The position numbers and the translations under genes were made by a program. Below, in pieces: positions 1-11,239 of a DNA stretch of 64,000 bases. The notes under the pieces are model-generated. The model saw only the letters and a program-made list of their open reading frames with translations. It was not told the DNA's origin and did no database searches. The DNA comes from Gonatopus flavifemur (lineage: Eukaryota; Arthropoda; Insecta; Hymenoptera; Dryinidae): the NCBI GenBank assembly GCA_018340375.1, contig JAFFJZ010000004.1:44618001-44682000 (forward strand), read 5' to 3'. Within the stretch, counting starts at the first letter, position 1, and every line of letters begins with the position of its first letter.

Positions 1-32
1 ACTATGAGGATAGACGTCACTATGAACCCATT

Positions 33-380
33 TTGAATTTGAGAGCAGCTTGCGGACACCGAAATTACTGTGTTCCATGTAATACTCGATACAATCATGA
101 ACACCGTTGTTCTGGCCAATGTCTGCGTTGTAAAAGTATCCCAATCTGTGACACATCAAAACTTCCCATTAAATGTGAATCTTGTCTGCGTACACTCTAC
201 GGTGACGAATGTTACGAGAAACATCGACAACCTGGATCCTACACACAGATAATAGTCATTTGTATGCGAAACTCTGAGAATCTGTTCAACCTGTAATCAC
301 CCCGTAAATGTTCGGATTGGAGAGCATGAATTTGGATACACATATTGTGATGTATGTGAAAAGAACTGCAAGTTGGTCAT
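33..380 (+). pseudogene. Polinton DNA polymerase B, Cys-rich N-terminal fragment
   Basis: The reading frame at 33-296 is very rich in Cys and His, with several CxxC pairs (for example CVPC, CLRC, CESC), and further CxxC pairs follow in another frame up to about 380. Such a cysteine-rich block lies just before the exonuclease domain in the protein-primed family B polymerases of Polinton/Maverick elements. The rest of the polymerase resumes at 1721 in the same orientation, beyond a foldback insertion at 391-1719. The fragment is cut at the left edge of the window, ends in a stop at 294-296 and is not functional. The assignment rests on this context and on the downstream polymerase motifs. Confidence 0.6.
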
Positions 381-390
381 TTATGTTATA

Positions 391-1719
391 CAGGGTGTCC
401 AATTTTAATCTTCAAATGCAAATATCTTGAAAACATGCACCTTCAACAAAAAGTACTCCATACCAAAGTTGTTATACAAAGAGGGGGCCACAAAACTACG
501 ATATCAGTTCCATCATAGATGGCGTTATGATCGATTAAAATGGGGTCAACATCATTTTTCCAAACGGAAACCACCACTTTTTATTGCATATCTTGATTAT
601 ACGCAAAAAACTGAGTGACTTTTGCTTGAAACGTTTTCTTAAATTTTTGAAGATGGCGCCACAAAAAATAAGGTCTGTGAAAAATAAAGTCTATGGAACA
701 ATATGCGGATATCTTGTGGAATGCATCCAAGAGCCGAAATGTCTCATTCGAATGTTGTTGTTAAGACAGGGGCCGACGCAATGGCGATATCAGCTCCCTA
801 GTAGATGGCGCTGTGGTCGGTAAAAATGAGGTCAACTTCAATTTTTCAAATGAAAACTCCTACTTTTTATCGCATTTCATGATTCTACGCGAAAAAATGA
901 GGAAGTTTTGTTTGAAACATTTTCCCTAAATTCTTGAAGATGGAAACGGTGAGGGATGAGGTTGATGAGAAAGTTCTACTGCATTTTGTGTGAAGCAACG
1001 CTCAACGTTTCCAAAACATTGAATTACAGTCATTTACAAACTTTTGGACATGACATTTGTTGTGTTTGGTGTTCGATTCCTTCTCTGAAATTATTATTTT
1101 TTTGATTTGTTTGTTGAGCGTTGCTTCACACATGATACAGGAGAACTTTTTCATCAACCTCATCTTCTACCGTTTCCATCTTCAAGAATTTAGGAAAAAT
1201 GTTTCAAACAAAACTTCCTCATTTGTTCACGTAGAATCATGATATGCGATAAAAAGTAAGAGTTTCCATTCGGAAAATTGAAGTGGACCTCATTTTTACC
1301 GACCACAGCGCCATCTACTATGGAACTGATATCGCCTTTATGTCGTCCCCTGTCTTAACAACAACATTCGAATGAGATATTTCGACTCTTGGATGCATTC
1401 CACAAGATATCCGCATATTGTTTCATAGACTTCATTTTTCATCGATTGTGGCGCCATCTTCAAAAATCTAGAAAAACGTTTCAAGCAAAAATTACTCAGT
1501 CTTTTGCGTAGAATCAAGATATGCAATAAAATGTGGGGGTTCTTGTTTAAAAAAATGATGTTGAGCCCATTTTAATCGATCATAACGCCATCTATGATGA
1601 AACTGATATCGTAGTTTTGTGGCCCCCTCTTTGTATAACAACTTTGGTACGAAGTCCTTTTGGTTTAAGCTGCATGTTTTTGAGATATTTGCATTTAAAG
1701 ATTGAAATGGAACACCCTG
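391..1719. mobile_element. Palindromic foldback element, TA target, CAGGGTGTCC ends
   Basis: The left half is repeated in inverted order in the right half. The ends read CAGGGTGTCCAATTTTAATC and the complement of GATTGAAATGGAACACCCTG, and TA lies on both sides (389-390 and 1720-1721). It is 1,329 bp, its two arms of about 600 bp meet near 1,030, and no transposase was found in it. TA duplication and CAG ends fit a non-autonomous Tc1/mariner-type element. It splits the Polinton polymerase gene. A second copy of the same family is at 50320-51971. Confidence 0.85.
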
Positions 1720-1720
1720 T

Positions 1721-2811
1721 ATGTCGCCTTTGAAAAGAAATAATAGGAGAAAAGATGGAGGGGAAGAAGTAGTGGGATTCGTATTCTATGATTTCGAGAT
1801 ACGTCAGGACGAGACGATCGACGGTGACGACAAAACGAACGTACATGCACCGACTTTTTGTGTTGTACAGCAAGTTTGTACAGAATGTATTGACAACGGC
1901 GATAGTGATATCATTGTTGAAGAAGAAAATGGGTTGAGGACAGTGAGAACAGGTTGTCAGTTGTGTGGATCAAGAGAGCATGTGTTCGGGGTAGATGTGA
2001 AACAATTTGTCGATTTCGTGATGGACAGAAAAAATTACAGTCAAATCATTTGTACATCAAATATCTCAGAAAATCCTGGTTTGAGATCTGTGGCTAAACT
2101 TTGTCTCAGTTTGTTTCGGGGGAAGTTTGGTCAGAGAGATGATCTTAAGGAAACCGATATTATCACAACTCGAGAAGCATCCGTTGAAAAATCAACCGAT
2201 TGTAAGTACGAAGTATTCGGATTATTAACAGTTAACGATCATTTATTATACATGGATTGTAAATCCAGAGACGAATCCCTTGAACCATCTATACGAACGA
2301 ATGTAGTGATCGCTGCGTATACTACACCCCATGCTCGATTGGAATCATATAGTGATCTTGAGCAACTGAGTCAACGAGCGTTGTATTACGATACAGATTC
2401 TTGTATCTATCTATCTAGCGACGTGGATGGGGAATACGAACCCCCTTCAGGTGATTTTCTTGGAGATCTTACAGATTACCTCGGTGGTGTTTACATAAAA
2501 TCTCTTGTTTCCAGAGAACCAAAATTCAACTCTTGAGTCGTAGGAATGCCCAATAGTGAAAAGAAAGAATGTGATCGGATCAAAGGAATCACCCTCAACT
2601 GTAGAGCTCGTGGGGAAATGAATCATCACAGGATTAGATCTCTCGTCCTTGACGAAACCGAGCCATTCAAAATAGCTTCCCGGGCAATAAGGAGAACGCC
2701 GTTCCATCAAGTCATCACTGGTGGTGGAATAAAAATTTGTAAGCCCACTTCCTCCAAGCAACGTGAAGCCCAAGGAAACGATTCAACTCCACCTACGGCT
2801 TCAAAGAATAG
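1721..2811 (+). pseudogene. polB: Polinton DNA polymerase B, exonuclease plus polymerase remnant
   Basis: Protein-primed family B DNA polymerase, the replicase of Polinton/Maverick elements. The frame 1721-2536 (271 aa) holds an exonuclease-like FYDFE motif near residue 23, a Cys-rich linker, a GKFGQR motif near residue 135 (polymerase motif B region) and YYDTDS near residue 224 (motif C with the catalytic Asp pair). After a stop at 2534-2536 the thumb-like remainder continues at 2546-2811 and ends in a YGFKE-type tail. The exonuclease motif and motif B are only about 110 residues apart, so several hundred codons including motif A are missing by internal deletion around 2040-2075. It is a pseudogene. 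Confidence 0.8.
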
Positions 2812-2869
2812 AAAGCCGAATTCCATATCGGAAATTAGTTCCAGGATATCAAGATCTGATGTGTACTGA

Positions 2870-3237
2870 CGGATATTCTTCCCGTTCCAGGGGATCAATT
2901 ACTCACGCTCAAACAGTTGTGTTGGGTAGAACTCTTAAATCATTCCGAATGGATTGCCATGCGAGATCCTTTCTGGGGCGTGAATAGTGGATATGCTATC
3001 GCATTGAAACATTCGATGAATTCAGACAATCGTACTACTCTATGGTATAATGAGTACCATGCTGCGGAGCCTTTGCTCAACATCATGGACACAATCACTC
3101 CTTGTGAAGTGTTATTCCGGGAAAATTGGGATGATCCGTTTTGTATAAGATTCTATAGTGGGGATATCCCAACTTTTGAATGCAAATTTCTCGTTCAACT
3201 TCATATCAACTGTGAATTTATTCCGAAGATATCGTGA
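2870..3237 (+). pseudogene. Unrecognised Polinton-context ORF
   Basis: An open frame of 106 codons at 2917-3237 follows the polymerase on the same strand and precedes the ATPase. It is rich in aromatic residues and has no motif that I recognise. An AATAAA-like signal lies about 60 bp after it (near 3297). It could be a degraded Polinton accessory gene, but this is context only. Confidence 0.3.
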
Positions 3238-3452
3238 AATTCCCTTTGTGTTCTGGAAGATTGTGAATTTTTCATGAATATTGTATTTTTATACGAATAA
3301 ATATTGCGAGAACAATCCATGTCTTGATTCTTCAACCCCTTCTAGTCCCATCCAATCATAGAATTAGCTAAATTCGGTTCAAACTTCATAACGTATCTGA
3401 AGAACTGGGAGATAAATTTCTATGTAAGTTTAAAATTCCCTGATTCCCAAAG

Positions 3453-4109
3453 ATGGACATGCGGTGGAAGCATCCTTTCACGTCAATGATTGGCTGTCCT
3501 ACGGGTTGTGAGAAAACAGTATTTGTGAGAACATTTCTTGGATATTTGAGTGGAACGTGCGATACAAAAATTGACAGGATATCATTTTATTATTCAGGAT
3601 GGCGAACAGAGTACCAAGAGTACGGCAAAATCATTGAATTTTGAGAAGGTTCACCATGTTCGAGCGATTATTCGGACGATCCTTGACCGAAACTTGTAAT
3701 CATCGATGATCTCATAAGCGAGTCATCAAACAATGCAGTTGTTAATTTGTTCACTGAAGGAAGTGATCACAAAAATATGAGTTCAATTTTTATAACACAG
3801 AATATATCCCATCAATGGGAAGGACCATGAGATATTTCTTTGAACGCCAACTACATAGTCATTTTCAAAAACCCTTGGGATCGTGCGCAGATTCAACATT
3901 CGTCTCGTCAAATATGTCCAGGGAATCCTAAATTCCTACAAGAAGCGTATAGAGACGCAACAACTGTACCTCACGGATATCTAATTTTGAATTTGAAACA
4001 ATCGACACCGGACGAATATCAATTTCGTACGTGCATATTTCCCAGCGATTCTTTACATTACGCATACGTTCCACGCACAAGAACATCGCTATTATGGAAT
4101 GATGTGTAG
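3453..4109 (+). pseudogene. Polinton packaging ATPase (A32/FtsK-HerA type)
   Basis: The N-terminal part (3453-3644) contains a P-loop-like segment GCPTGCEKT followed by VFVRTFL. In the usual Walker A of this family (GPTGCGKT) the residue before Lys is Gly; here it is Glu. A Walker B-like LVIIDDL is encoded near 3690-3710 in another frame, followed by a sensor-like FITQN near 3795, and the C-terminal part (3840-4109) returns in the first frame. Several stops and shifts between 3640 and 3840 break it. In Polintons and related viruses this ATPase pumps DNA into capsids. It lies among the other Polinton genes, all on the + strand. Confidence 0.8.
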
Positions 4110-4237
4110 TTCATCAAAAGTGATCAGTCCATATTTGTCAACGCGATGGCTCACTCGGTCAATCATACTGCGAAGAAGCGAATTGGGGAGGAAAACGCAA
4201 TTATATAGTGAGCGCTTTGTCACTTGCATAAAAATCA

Positions 4238-4459
4238 TTGGGGAAAGGAACTATCAAGTTCATTTGTGAATGTGTGCTCAATACGTTGTTGGGGAATGCA
4301 CCTCTGAGTAACAAAGGAAAGAAAAAGTTTGCGAAATCTGAAAATACTCTGCGTCGTATAGCAGACTCTGGTGGGAGTTTACAGACTGAGAAACGAGTGA
4401 TTGTACCGGGTGGGGGTAGTTTCTCACCATTTCTGATAACACCTTCACTTGGGTCATGA
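4238..4459 (+). pseudogene. Small conserved Polinton protein
   Basis: A 73-codon frame: an N-terminal segment with CECVLNTLLGN, a Lys-rich middle, and a Gly-rich PGGGSFSPFL segment near the C-terminus. A small protein of this layout is commonly found next to the ATPase in insect Polintons. Its job is not known to me; a minor virion role is plausible. It may start earlier, near 4145, in another frame. Confidence 0.45.
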
Positions 4460-4499
4460 TTATCTGACGCATTGATAAAAACGAATAATTGATGACAAA

Positions 4500-5300
4500 A
4501 TGGAGTACACAAAGAAGATCGTTTTAACTTCACCTGAGAGTTTACAACGTCAGAGTATTGATAAGTCCCAAATGAACAGCAGTCAACAACCACAGCAACA
4601 TACTGTCCCTCAAGTTATGGATAAACCTCCGGTTCAAACACCGGGTGATGCAGCGACACGACTGGATGTTGAAATAAGTAGAATTTTGAACAGTCCTGCC
4701 AACAGGGATACAAACGAACGTTGAAAAGAATTTCATCAACTTTCACAAAGATACTCATTTCTTATGGGAGGAGTTTAAAAGCATGTCTCAGATCGAAGAG
4801 AAGGAGAAAACGAAGAATGTGATGAGAGAAAGAATGATCAATTGATCATTTGAAGTGTTCCAAAATGTTATCAGAGACAAGCACAACTTTTACTCGAACA
4901 TATCCTGAGACACCTGAACAACATCGCATCAAATGGAACGGACGAGGAACTGTTACCATCGACGATGAGGAGATTCGGATGGGGGCCAAATCAACGAAAT
5001 CAGTGTTGGACAGTGTTTGGAAAGTGAGAGTGTGACGTATCTCTCTTTTCAACCAACTTTCCGTTGATTTGGTTTTTCGTTAATTTGGCCCCCATCCGGA
5101 GATTTCAGATCAGAATATCGTGGATTTTATCAACAATGCATTACGGTACAGAAAATCAGTACAAACTATCGGATCTCAACGGTTGCTCAATTTCTTCGAG
5201 ATATAGGCACCCCTCGGGCATACATTGGTGATATAAAATATTGGTGCAACAACGAAGAAAAAGCAACAGCTTCTTTATCTAGAGCACTTGTAGAAGAACA
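4500..5300 (+). pseudogene. Conserved Polinton protein of unknown role, broken
   Basis: The frame 4500-4724 (74 aa) starts with a short hydrophobic/basic segment, has a Gln/Pro-rich stretch and an LDVEISRILNSP-type helix. Fragments of the same gene follow to about 5300 in other frames, including RIKWNGRGTVTI near 4927-4960 and NIVDFINNALRYRKS near 5115-5160. The layout fits the conserved protein lying between ATPase and integrase in many Polintons. It is interrupted by a small MITE (4977-5097) and by frameshifts. Function unknown. Confidence 0.45.
4977..5097. mobile_element. 121-bp MITE with imperfect 8-bp target duplication
   Basis: Inverted ends GGATGGGGGCCAAATCAACG and, in complement at the right, GGATGGGGGCCAAATTAACG. 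The flanks are GGAGATTC (4969-4976) and GGAGATTT (5098-5105), an 8-bp duplication with one mismatch, as made by hAT transposases. The ends resemble those of the 489-bp element at 57179-57667, so both probably belong to one hAT-type family. Confidence 0.75.
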
Positions 5301-5311
5301 GAAGGTCAAGA

Positions 5312-5512
5312 GTGAAAGAAGCTCTGTATCAGGAGATAGTATACAAGATCCGACTCAACCTTATATCAATCACCAAGAGTAGTGTACGCATAGATAGTGA
5401 AACAGGGAGAGGTGAAAAGAGAAGGATTCGTGTATTGACTTATCAGTTACCAAAAGATTCTGTCAGAAGGAGACTACGTGCATACAGGAAATTCAAAATT
5501 TTGACAGAATGA
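5312..5512 (+). pseudogene. Basic C-terminal fragment, Polinton context
   Basis: A 66-codon frame, strongly basic towards the end (RGEKRRIRV, SVRRRLRAYRK). It ends five bases before the integrase-like sequence begins. It may be the C-terminus of the preceding gene or a separate small DNA-binding protein. I do not recognise a defined family. Confidence 0.35.
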
Positions 5513-5516
5513 ATTC

Positions 5517-6600
5517 ATTCGCTGGATTGTACTACAAGCCTTCACACTACGCAGGGTTTCCTGCTGAAGAAAACCTTCCACGCGCGACAAAAGACGAAAT
5601 CACGAAAGATGAAGCTAAAAATTGGTTGGACCACCAAGATGCCTACACTTAACACGAACCTATACGAAAAAAATTCCCACGCCTACATTACAACGTCACG
5701 AACATGGATGACGTTTGAGAAGTAGACTTGGTCGGTCTCAAAAAATTTCGAACGAACAATTACGGGTTTTTTTACATATCAGTGGTTATCGATATACTCA
5801 GTAAATACGTTTGGGTTGAACCCTCGAGAAATAAGTCTGCAAGTCCGATAGCATCAGCATTTGCAGAAATTTTTGGAGAATCTGGAGGTAGGACACCTGT
5901 TCTTCTACAGACCGATAAAGGTAGCGAGTTTATTGGTTCAAAGACACAAGGTATTTTCAAACGTGGAAATATATTATTCCGAATAACACATCACCCTGAT
6001 GTCAAAGCAGTGGTGGTGGGAAGATTGAGAAGAACGTTGATGAACGTATGTGGAGATACTTCACTCATAATGATACTCATCGTTGCATCGAAGTGTTGCA
6101 GCAAATCGTGGATGCTTATAAGTGAACGATACATAGGAGTATCAGAATGACAACTTCTTCTGTAACTTTGGAAAATGCGCAGTTGGCTCGTGCAAATATG
6201 AGCAAGCTACATCGAAAATATCAAGAACATAGGCCTGAATACTGTGTTGGTGAACACGTTCGTATCAGTCAAACAGAAGCTACCTTCAAGAAGGGGTACG
6301 AAGCAAATTGGAGCGGAAAAATATTTCGGGTGATTCGTGTTTTGAACTGGAGGAAACCGTAAGATTACGAAATTGGAGAATTATTCAGTGAGACTATTGA
6401 TGGTATTTTCCACGAGGAAGAACTTTCGAGCGAGGAAAAATGTTCGGGAACAGAAGAATTTCATTCCGACAAGATTCTGAAAACTGAAGGTCGTGGAGAT
6501 ACAAAACAATACTTCTTCAGTTGGGAAGGATATCCTTCAAAGTTCAATTCTTGGATACCTGCATCGAGTCTTAAGGGCTCATCAGGGATCGATGTGATCT
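5517..6600 (+). pseudogene. Polinton retroviral-type integrase with chromodomain
   Basis: The c-integrase of Polintons inserts the element into host DNA. The N-terminal part near 5520-5720 is broken by stops. The catalytic core is at 5728-6150: VVIDILSKYVWV with the first catalytic Asp, LLQTDKGSEF with the second, then a degraded region where the Glu is expected. The frame 6147-6362 continues with an SH3-like segment (HVRISQTEATFKKGY). A chromodomain-like end (FFSWEGYPSKFNSWIP) lies near 6495-6560 in another frame. The order core, barrel, chromodomain is typical. Multiple frameshifts show it is dead. Confidence 0.85.
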
Positions 6601-6689
6601 TGTTTTACCTAGCAATAGTAGTATGGAGTATCCTCCTGACGACACAACAGCTTGCTCCACAACTGAGTTACCGCAAAAAATTAATTTGG

Positions 6690-7440
6690 GAGGACAGTAG
6701 AAAGTGCCATTGTCTGAAATTCAAATCCCTCGTAAATTCTTGCACATGAGGAGAAATGAAGGCTATATCCGGTACTATGAACATGCCACAAACTACGTAG
6801 CTGATGGTCTCATATACTTAATCGGGAGTTTTCTACGCTGTTCATGAACTTGTAAACGAATGTAACAGTATGATGAAACGACTTATCACTACTCGCCTGG
6901 GGATGAAATCTATAAACGGTCACAGAATACAAGTCGAAAAAAAATGTGAAAATTGTAGAGAGATACATCCCATACACTTTGACGATAAACTTTCGCGTCT
7001 ATTTGGATCCGACAAGACACAGTTATATGATCACAAAGACAATATAGAAGCTGTCGAGCCCATGAAATGGTATTCGATACATCCCAATGGAACAATATCA
7101 TCGGCGAAATATCCCGCCAAAGCATCATCAGGTCTTCCCGACAAGATGTTCATCTATTGTGACTTATGTGAGCCATACACTATTGGTGATGTGAGAGCAC
7201 CTTTGTTACGTATAGCGAAAGTGAACAATCACGATTATGTTCATGGTAGTAACCAAGTTGAAACTTCTTCACCATTGCATTACATACTATCGTTGAATAC
7301 AGAATTCAGCACCATATTGATAGATAAGAGATATCATCTTGGTCAATCAATCCCATTCGAAACTGGAACGTTGACCGTAACTCCACACTTCAAGCGAGTT
7401 TATTAGGAAAAAAAACAATCCATATCTAGAATGCTATGAG
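6690..7440 (+). pseudogene. Polinton virion-associated protein, broken
   Basis: The main frame 6870-7406 (178 aa) follows sequence from about 6700 that reads in another frame. It has two CxxC pairs (CENC; CDLC) and a C-terminal IPFETGTLTVTPHF segment that matches the end of a conserved gene lying upstream of the capsid gene in insect Polintons, sometimes considered a minor capsid (penton-like) protein. That function is known only by analogy. The gene is shifted at its 5' part. Confidence 0.5.
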
Positions 7441-7842
7441 GGTCAAGTAGGGAGTGGCCGAAAAATTTCACGTGTATTTGTTGGTTCATCTTATCAACGT
7501 GGACACGGGATAGAAAGATTTCTTGGTGGCCTGTATCGTCGAGCGCTGCCATATTTGATTCGTGGTCCTTGTACTCCAGGTGAAAACGCCATGTGAACAG
7601 GGATCAATATCGTCGAAGATGTTGAAAATAATACATCGTTTCGACATGCATTGAAAACACGCTTCAAAGAAACTGGACGAATTCTACAGAGGAAAGCTAG
7701 AGAAGAATTAAACCATGAGCTTGGAAATTGGATGAGTGCATCGGGTTATAGGAGACCCAGTGATGATACAGATATTCAGTCGGATTCTGGATATCCAGCG
7801 ATATACACAGTTCCTTCAACGAGGAAACGGAAAACCTCATAG
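7430..7842 (+). pseudogene. Small Gly-rich Polinton protein before the capsid gene
   Basis: Sequence at 7440-7600 encodes a GRKISRVFVGSSYQRGHGI-like stretch followed by a hydrophobic FLGGLYRRALPYLIRG segment. A stop near 7594 separates it from the frame 7651-7842 (63 aa) with KTRFKETGRIL and a Ser/Thr-rich tail. A short protein with an amphipathic Gly-rich N-terminus precedes the capsid gene in many Polintons and has been compared with adenoviral minor capsid proteins. I give that only as a possibility. Confidence 0.4.
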
Positions 7843-7850
7843 ACCAGACG

Positions 7851-8040
7851 TGTAAAATCTACAAAAAAAATTGTTGAAGAAAAGTAAACCTCGATCAAAG
7901 AGAGAATCGAATATTGACAAACGTAAGGAATCAGGTGTGAATTTAAAAATTAAGAAAATACGATTCATTAAAAACGGATTGAGTAAGAAGAAAAACTCTG
8001 TAGAACGTAGAGTCAGTGATATTTTCGGACCATCGCAGAA
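7851..8040 (+). pseudogene. Lys/Arg-rich tail fragment, Polinton context
   Basis: The frame 7871-8083 is extremely basic (KKSKPRSKRES, KIKKIRF). It may be the C-terminal tail of the preceding small protein or a separate core-like DNA-binding protein. Its end overlaps the start of the capsid gene in another frame. Confidence 0.35.
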
Positions 8041-8046
8041 ACAATC

Positions 8047-8824
8047 ATGTCTTTTCTACATACACATTCGAACGAGTGCATGAAATCTGAACTAGATTTA
8101 TTCTCCTTACCACCGACACGAACTAGTATAGAAGATTCACAATTGATCAAATACGAACCCATATCTTCTCTCACTGATGACTCGCCTATTGAATTCGTTA
8201 TACCTGGACATGGATGAGAATATCTCAATCTCGCTCACAGTTTATGGAGTCTACGTTCAAAAGTTAATGCTCTCAGTGCCGATGGGAAAACCACAGCTAT
8301 CGTTGGGCTAGTCAGTAATTCACTGCATTCGATGTTCAATCAAGTAGATGTATTTTTCAATCAGAAACTCGTATCACCGGCAAACAACGCATACGCGTAC
8401 AGAGCCTATATCGGAGCATTATTGAACTATGGACCACATGCAATCTCACATCTAGTTTATGGTATGAAGATGGACCTCAACACATGGATGATGGACCAAA
8501 TATCGGATTGAATACTGGCTCAACTTCACGTCGGTCATATGTATCCGATGACAAGTCTGTGGATCTACTTGGATGTTCACACTATGATGTTTTCAATCAA
8601 GACAAATTTTGATTGGACGGTGTAGAAGTTCGTCTAAGATTTATCAGATCGACCAACTATAGAGTTCTTTCTCCAACGTATGTGGTCAATACTGTGCCTT
8701 CCTTTGGCACCTTCGTAATGGTGGTACTCTATATAATTCCCTACGGAAATTTTCCAACGATACGAAACGGAATGACAGAATCGTGGGAATGTTTCAACGC
8801 ATCACTGGAGCTGGTCACAACATG
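8047..8824 (+). pseudogene. Polinton major capsid protein (F54H12.2-like), degraded
   Basis: An ATG at 8047 opens a frame beginning MSFLHTHSNEC and ELDLFSLPPT, the characteristic start of the Polinton double jelly-roll major capsid protein (often annotated F54H12.2-like in animal genomes). A stop occurs at 8215-8217, after which the same frame continues to about 8510 (SNSLHSMFNQVDVFFN and YAYRAYIGALLNYG are visible). The gene then shifts, with GVEVRLRFIRS at 8617-8650. The C-terminal half is missing or unrecognisable, so it cannot make a capsid. Confidence 0.8.
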
Positions 8825-8829
8825 AGAAG

Positions 8830-10092
8830 AGACAACTCGACAATTCACACGGATCTGGATTTCAACATAGCAAATCAAGAATATTATATCGATTATGACT
8901 TCCATCATATATTCATTCATTCATGTCTTCTAACTCCCCTTTAATTAAAATGTGATTGCGAGGATTGAAAATAAACTATTGTAATTCCATCAATACTCGT
9001 GTCTTTATTTCTCACATTTCTCCTCGGTGTCATCCTCCGAAATATTTTCTTCATATGATATCTCTGATTCATACTTTCTACTCAATAGTACAAATAATTG
9101 GATCCTTCAAAAAGACAGCAAGGTATGTCTCTCTTTGTATAACGGTGTTGACTGTGTTATGCTAGTCTGAAGAGAATAGTAGCCCCTCAACTGGTCGTAT
9201 TAAAAAGTCAGCTACAGTACACTTAAACTTGAAGAGGTGGAATAGATTCGGATTCCGATGAACATCTCAACTCCATACATCGCATAGTTCTCGAAATTTT
9301 ATTAGCTCGGGGAGGTTTCGTCCTCAGTTCTTGTAGATGATGGCCAACTCACAATGTGTAGGACCAGAAAGGTTTTATGGAATGTCAAATCCCCTGTTAT
9401 GAACATCACGGAAGAAAATGAGGATTTATTGCTCATAAGTTACTTGAGAGGAAAACTTCCACAGTTCTGAAAATTCCGAATTTCCCCACTTCACCTCCAC
9501 TTCTGAAACCCTGTACCTCGAATAGGAAATAGTTGTGAGTCAAAACTTGAATCGCGATCTGATCACTCCGAGTGTACTTGTGTTGTGATCCAGTTCATTT
9601 ATTTTTGTTTGACCGAGCCTGGTTGAGTTTGTCTTGGTTTGTTGTTGTCTCGCGGTTGGAACTATTCTGTTTTTCTTCGTGTCCATTCGCTATTGATTCG
9701 TCTGATTTGGGTTTCTTTGTGTCCTGACTGTAATGGATATGAATGGATCCTACCAACCAGGAGATTGGGATGAGGGAGAGTGGATGCAGCGTCTTCAACT
9801 GGCCTAGGACCAAATGGCGGCTTCATCAATGATGATGGTCTCGATGGAGATCCTGTCCCTGTAAGATGGGGCAGCTTAGATGAGTACGGGAGTGGTATTG
9901 AGTAATGGTGACTGAACGCGAGGAATATTTTTGGCCTATCTCAAATATTGTTCCTTTCATCGTTGCTGGAGTCATCATGATCATTATGGTCGCGGTCTCA
10001 GATATATTCATCCACGTGTGAGGAGATACGTTCTATGAATTGAATTCACCTGCATGCGTCAGTTGACAATGTGTTATAGTAGTAGGATGGGG
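8830..10092. other. No gene recognised
   Basis: Beyond the capsid remnant I see only short spurious frames on both strands and no clear Polinton terminal repeat. This could be degraded Polinton sequence or host DNA. Confidence 0.5.
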
Positions 10093-10340
10093 TCCATGGG
10101 AAAGTTCCGAACAAAAGCGATACACTTATAATTCGGAACACGAGAGCAACCACAGACAAAAACGAAACAGTGAAAAGCTCGAGCGGGAAGGAAAAAACGC
10201 ATAAGTATAGAATTGGGATGTGCGTCGGTTAGTTTTTGCTTGAGCTTTTCAGTGTTTCGTTTTTGCCCAGGGATTCCTGCGGTCGCTCTTTTGTTCCGAA
10301 TCATAAGTGTATCATTGCTGCTCGGACCTTTCGATGTTCC
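10093..10340. mobile_element. Palindromic MITE-like element
   Basis: The arm GATACACTTATAATTCGGAAC at left is matched in inverted order by GTTCCGAATCATAAGTGTATC at right, and the similarity runs inwards through a GAAACAGTGAAAAGCTCGAG / CTTGAGCTTTTCAGTGTTTC pair. No target duplication is obvious. 10341-10847 holds nothing recognisable. Confidence 0.55.
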
Positions 10341-10847
10341 GTTCTTACCCTGGCGGAAATTAAATGTACCCCGAGATGTCATCTAATTACTCCTTAGGAA
10401 GTCATCGGAATGTAACATAAGATGGTCCGGAGATGATGGAAGTACACACAGAATGTTTACAAGGCTGCAATTCGCGAAATACGAGGGTATAAAAAAAGTA
10501 TCGATGAGATGTGTTCAATGTGTCATGCGAGTAGGTTACTGATTTGAAAACATGTGTATCTGAATGGTTCGCGAACTGTGAAGGAATAAAGTTGGAATAT
10601 TGACATCACAGTGTTGGAATATATGTTTCTTCTTTTTTGAATTTGGAAAAAACCGCGCGTTTTGTCGAATACTCATGATACAATGCGTAGCGTCAGATTA
10701 TGTCTATTGGTTATAATTGTCATGTGATCAATTTCGATCATGTATCTCTCGATTCATGTCATCATATTTTTTGTCTCAACAATGAACCTTGTATCACCCA
10801 CATAGCACAAATGTCCCAGTTATATCTTCAAAAGACTCTGACAATAT

Positions 10848-11230
10848 TCAAATCTCATAGCAACCTCTGTGGCTACGAAACCCTGCCTGGGATTCCGGCA
10901 ACAAATCGGAACTTTCCGCCCAGGCAGCCAGTCTGGGTCTGATGACATTTGTCAACAATTTCGTGATAGTGCAGATTGAGGCTATGCTACGATAGTTTTC
11001 AGGATTGTTAACATCACCTTCTTCGTGCAACGTAGTAAAGAGAGACTTGGACCAGTTTGATAGGACCACTTCAGTTCTTAAGATTTCATTAAAAAGTGCC
11101 AACAAATAAAATTGCCAGTTTTCCGGCAGAGACTTGGAACATTCGTTCGGAATTTGATCTATTCCCGGTGCTTTGACATTTTTCAAGATCGAGATATGTT
11201 TCTGCAATTCAATAATTGTGATATCCTTGT
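10848..11230 (-). pseudogene. LINE reverse transcriptase fragment
   Basis: On the - strand this 119-residue frame holds KAPGIDQIPNE (RT motif 0/1 region), NPENYRSIA and QAGFRSHRGC (motifs 2 and 2a), typical of the RT of CR1/Jockey-group LINEs. It ends before the catalytic FADD motif. It abuts, in opposite orientation, the ORF1 of another LINE starting near 11240, and may be a fragment of the same family. Confidence 0.7.
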
Positions 11231-11239
11231 CTCAATGGG

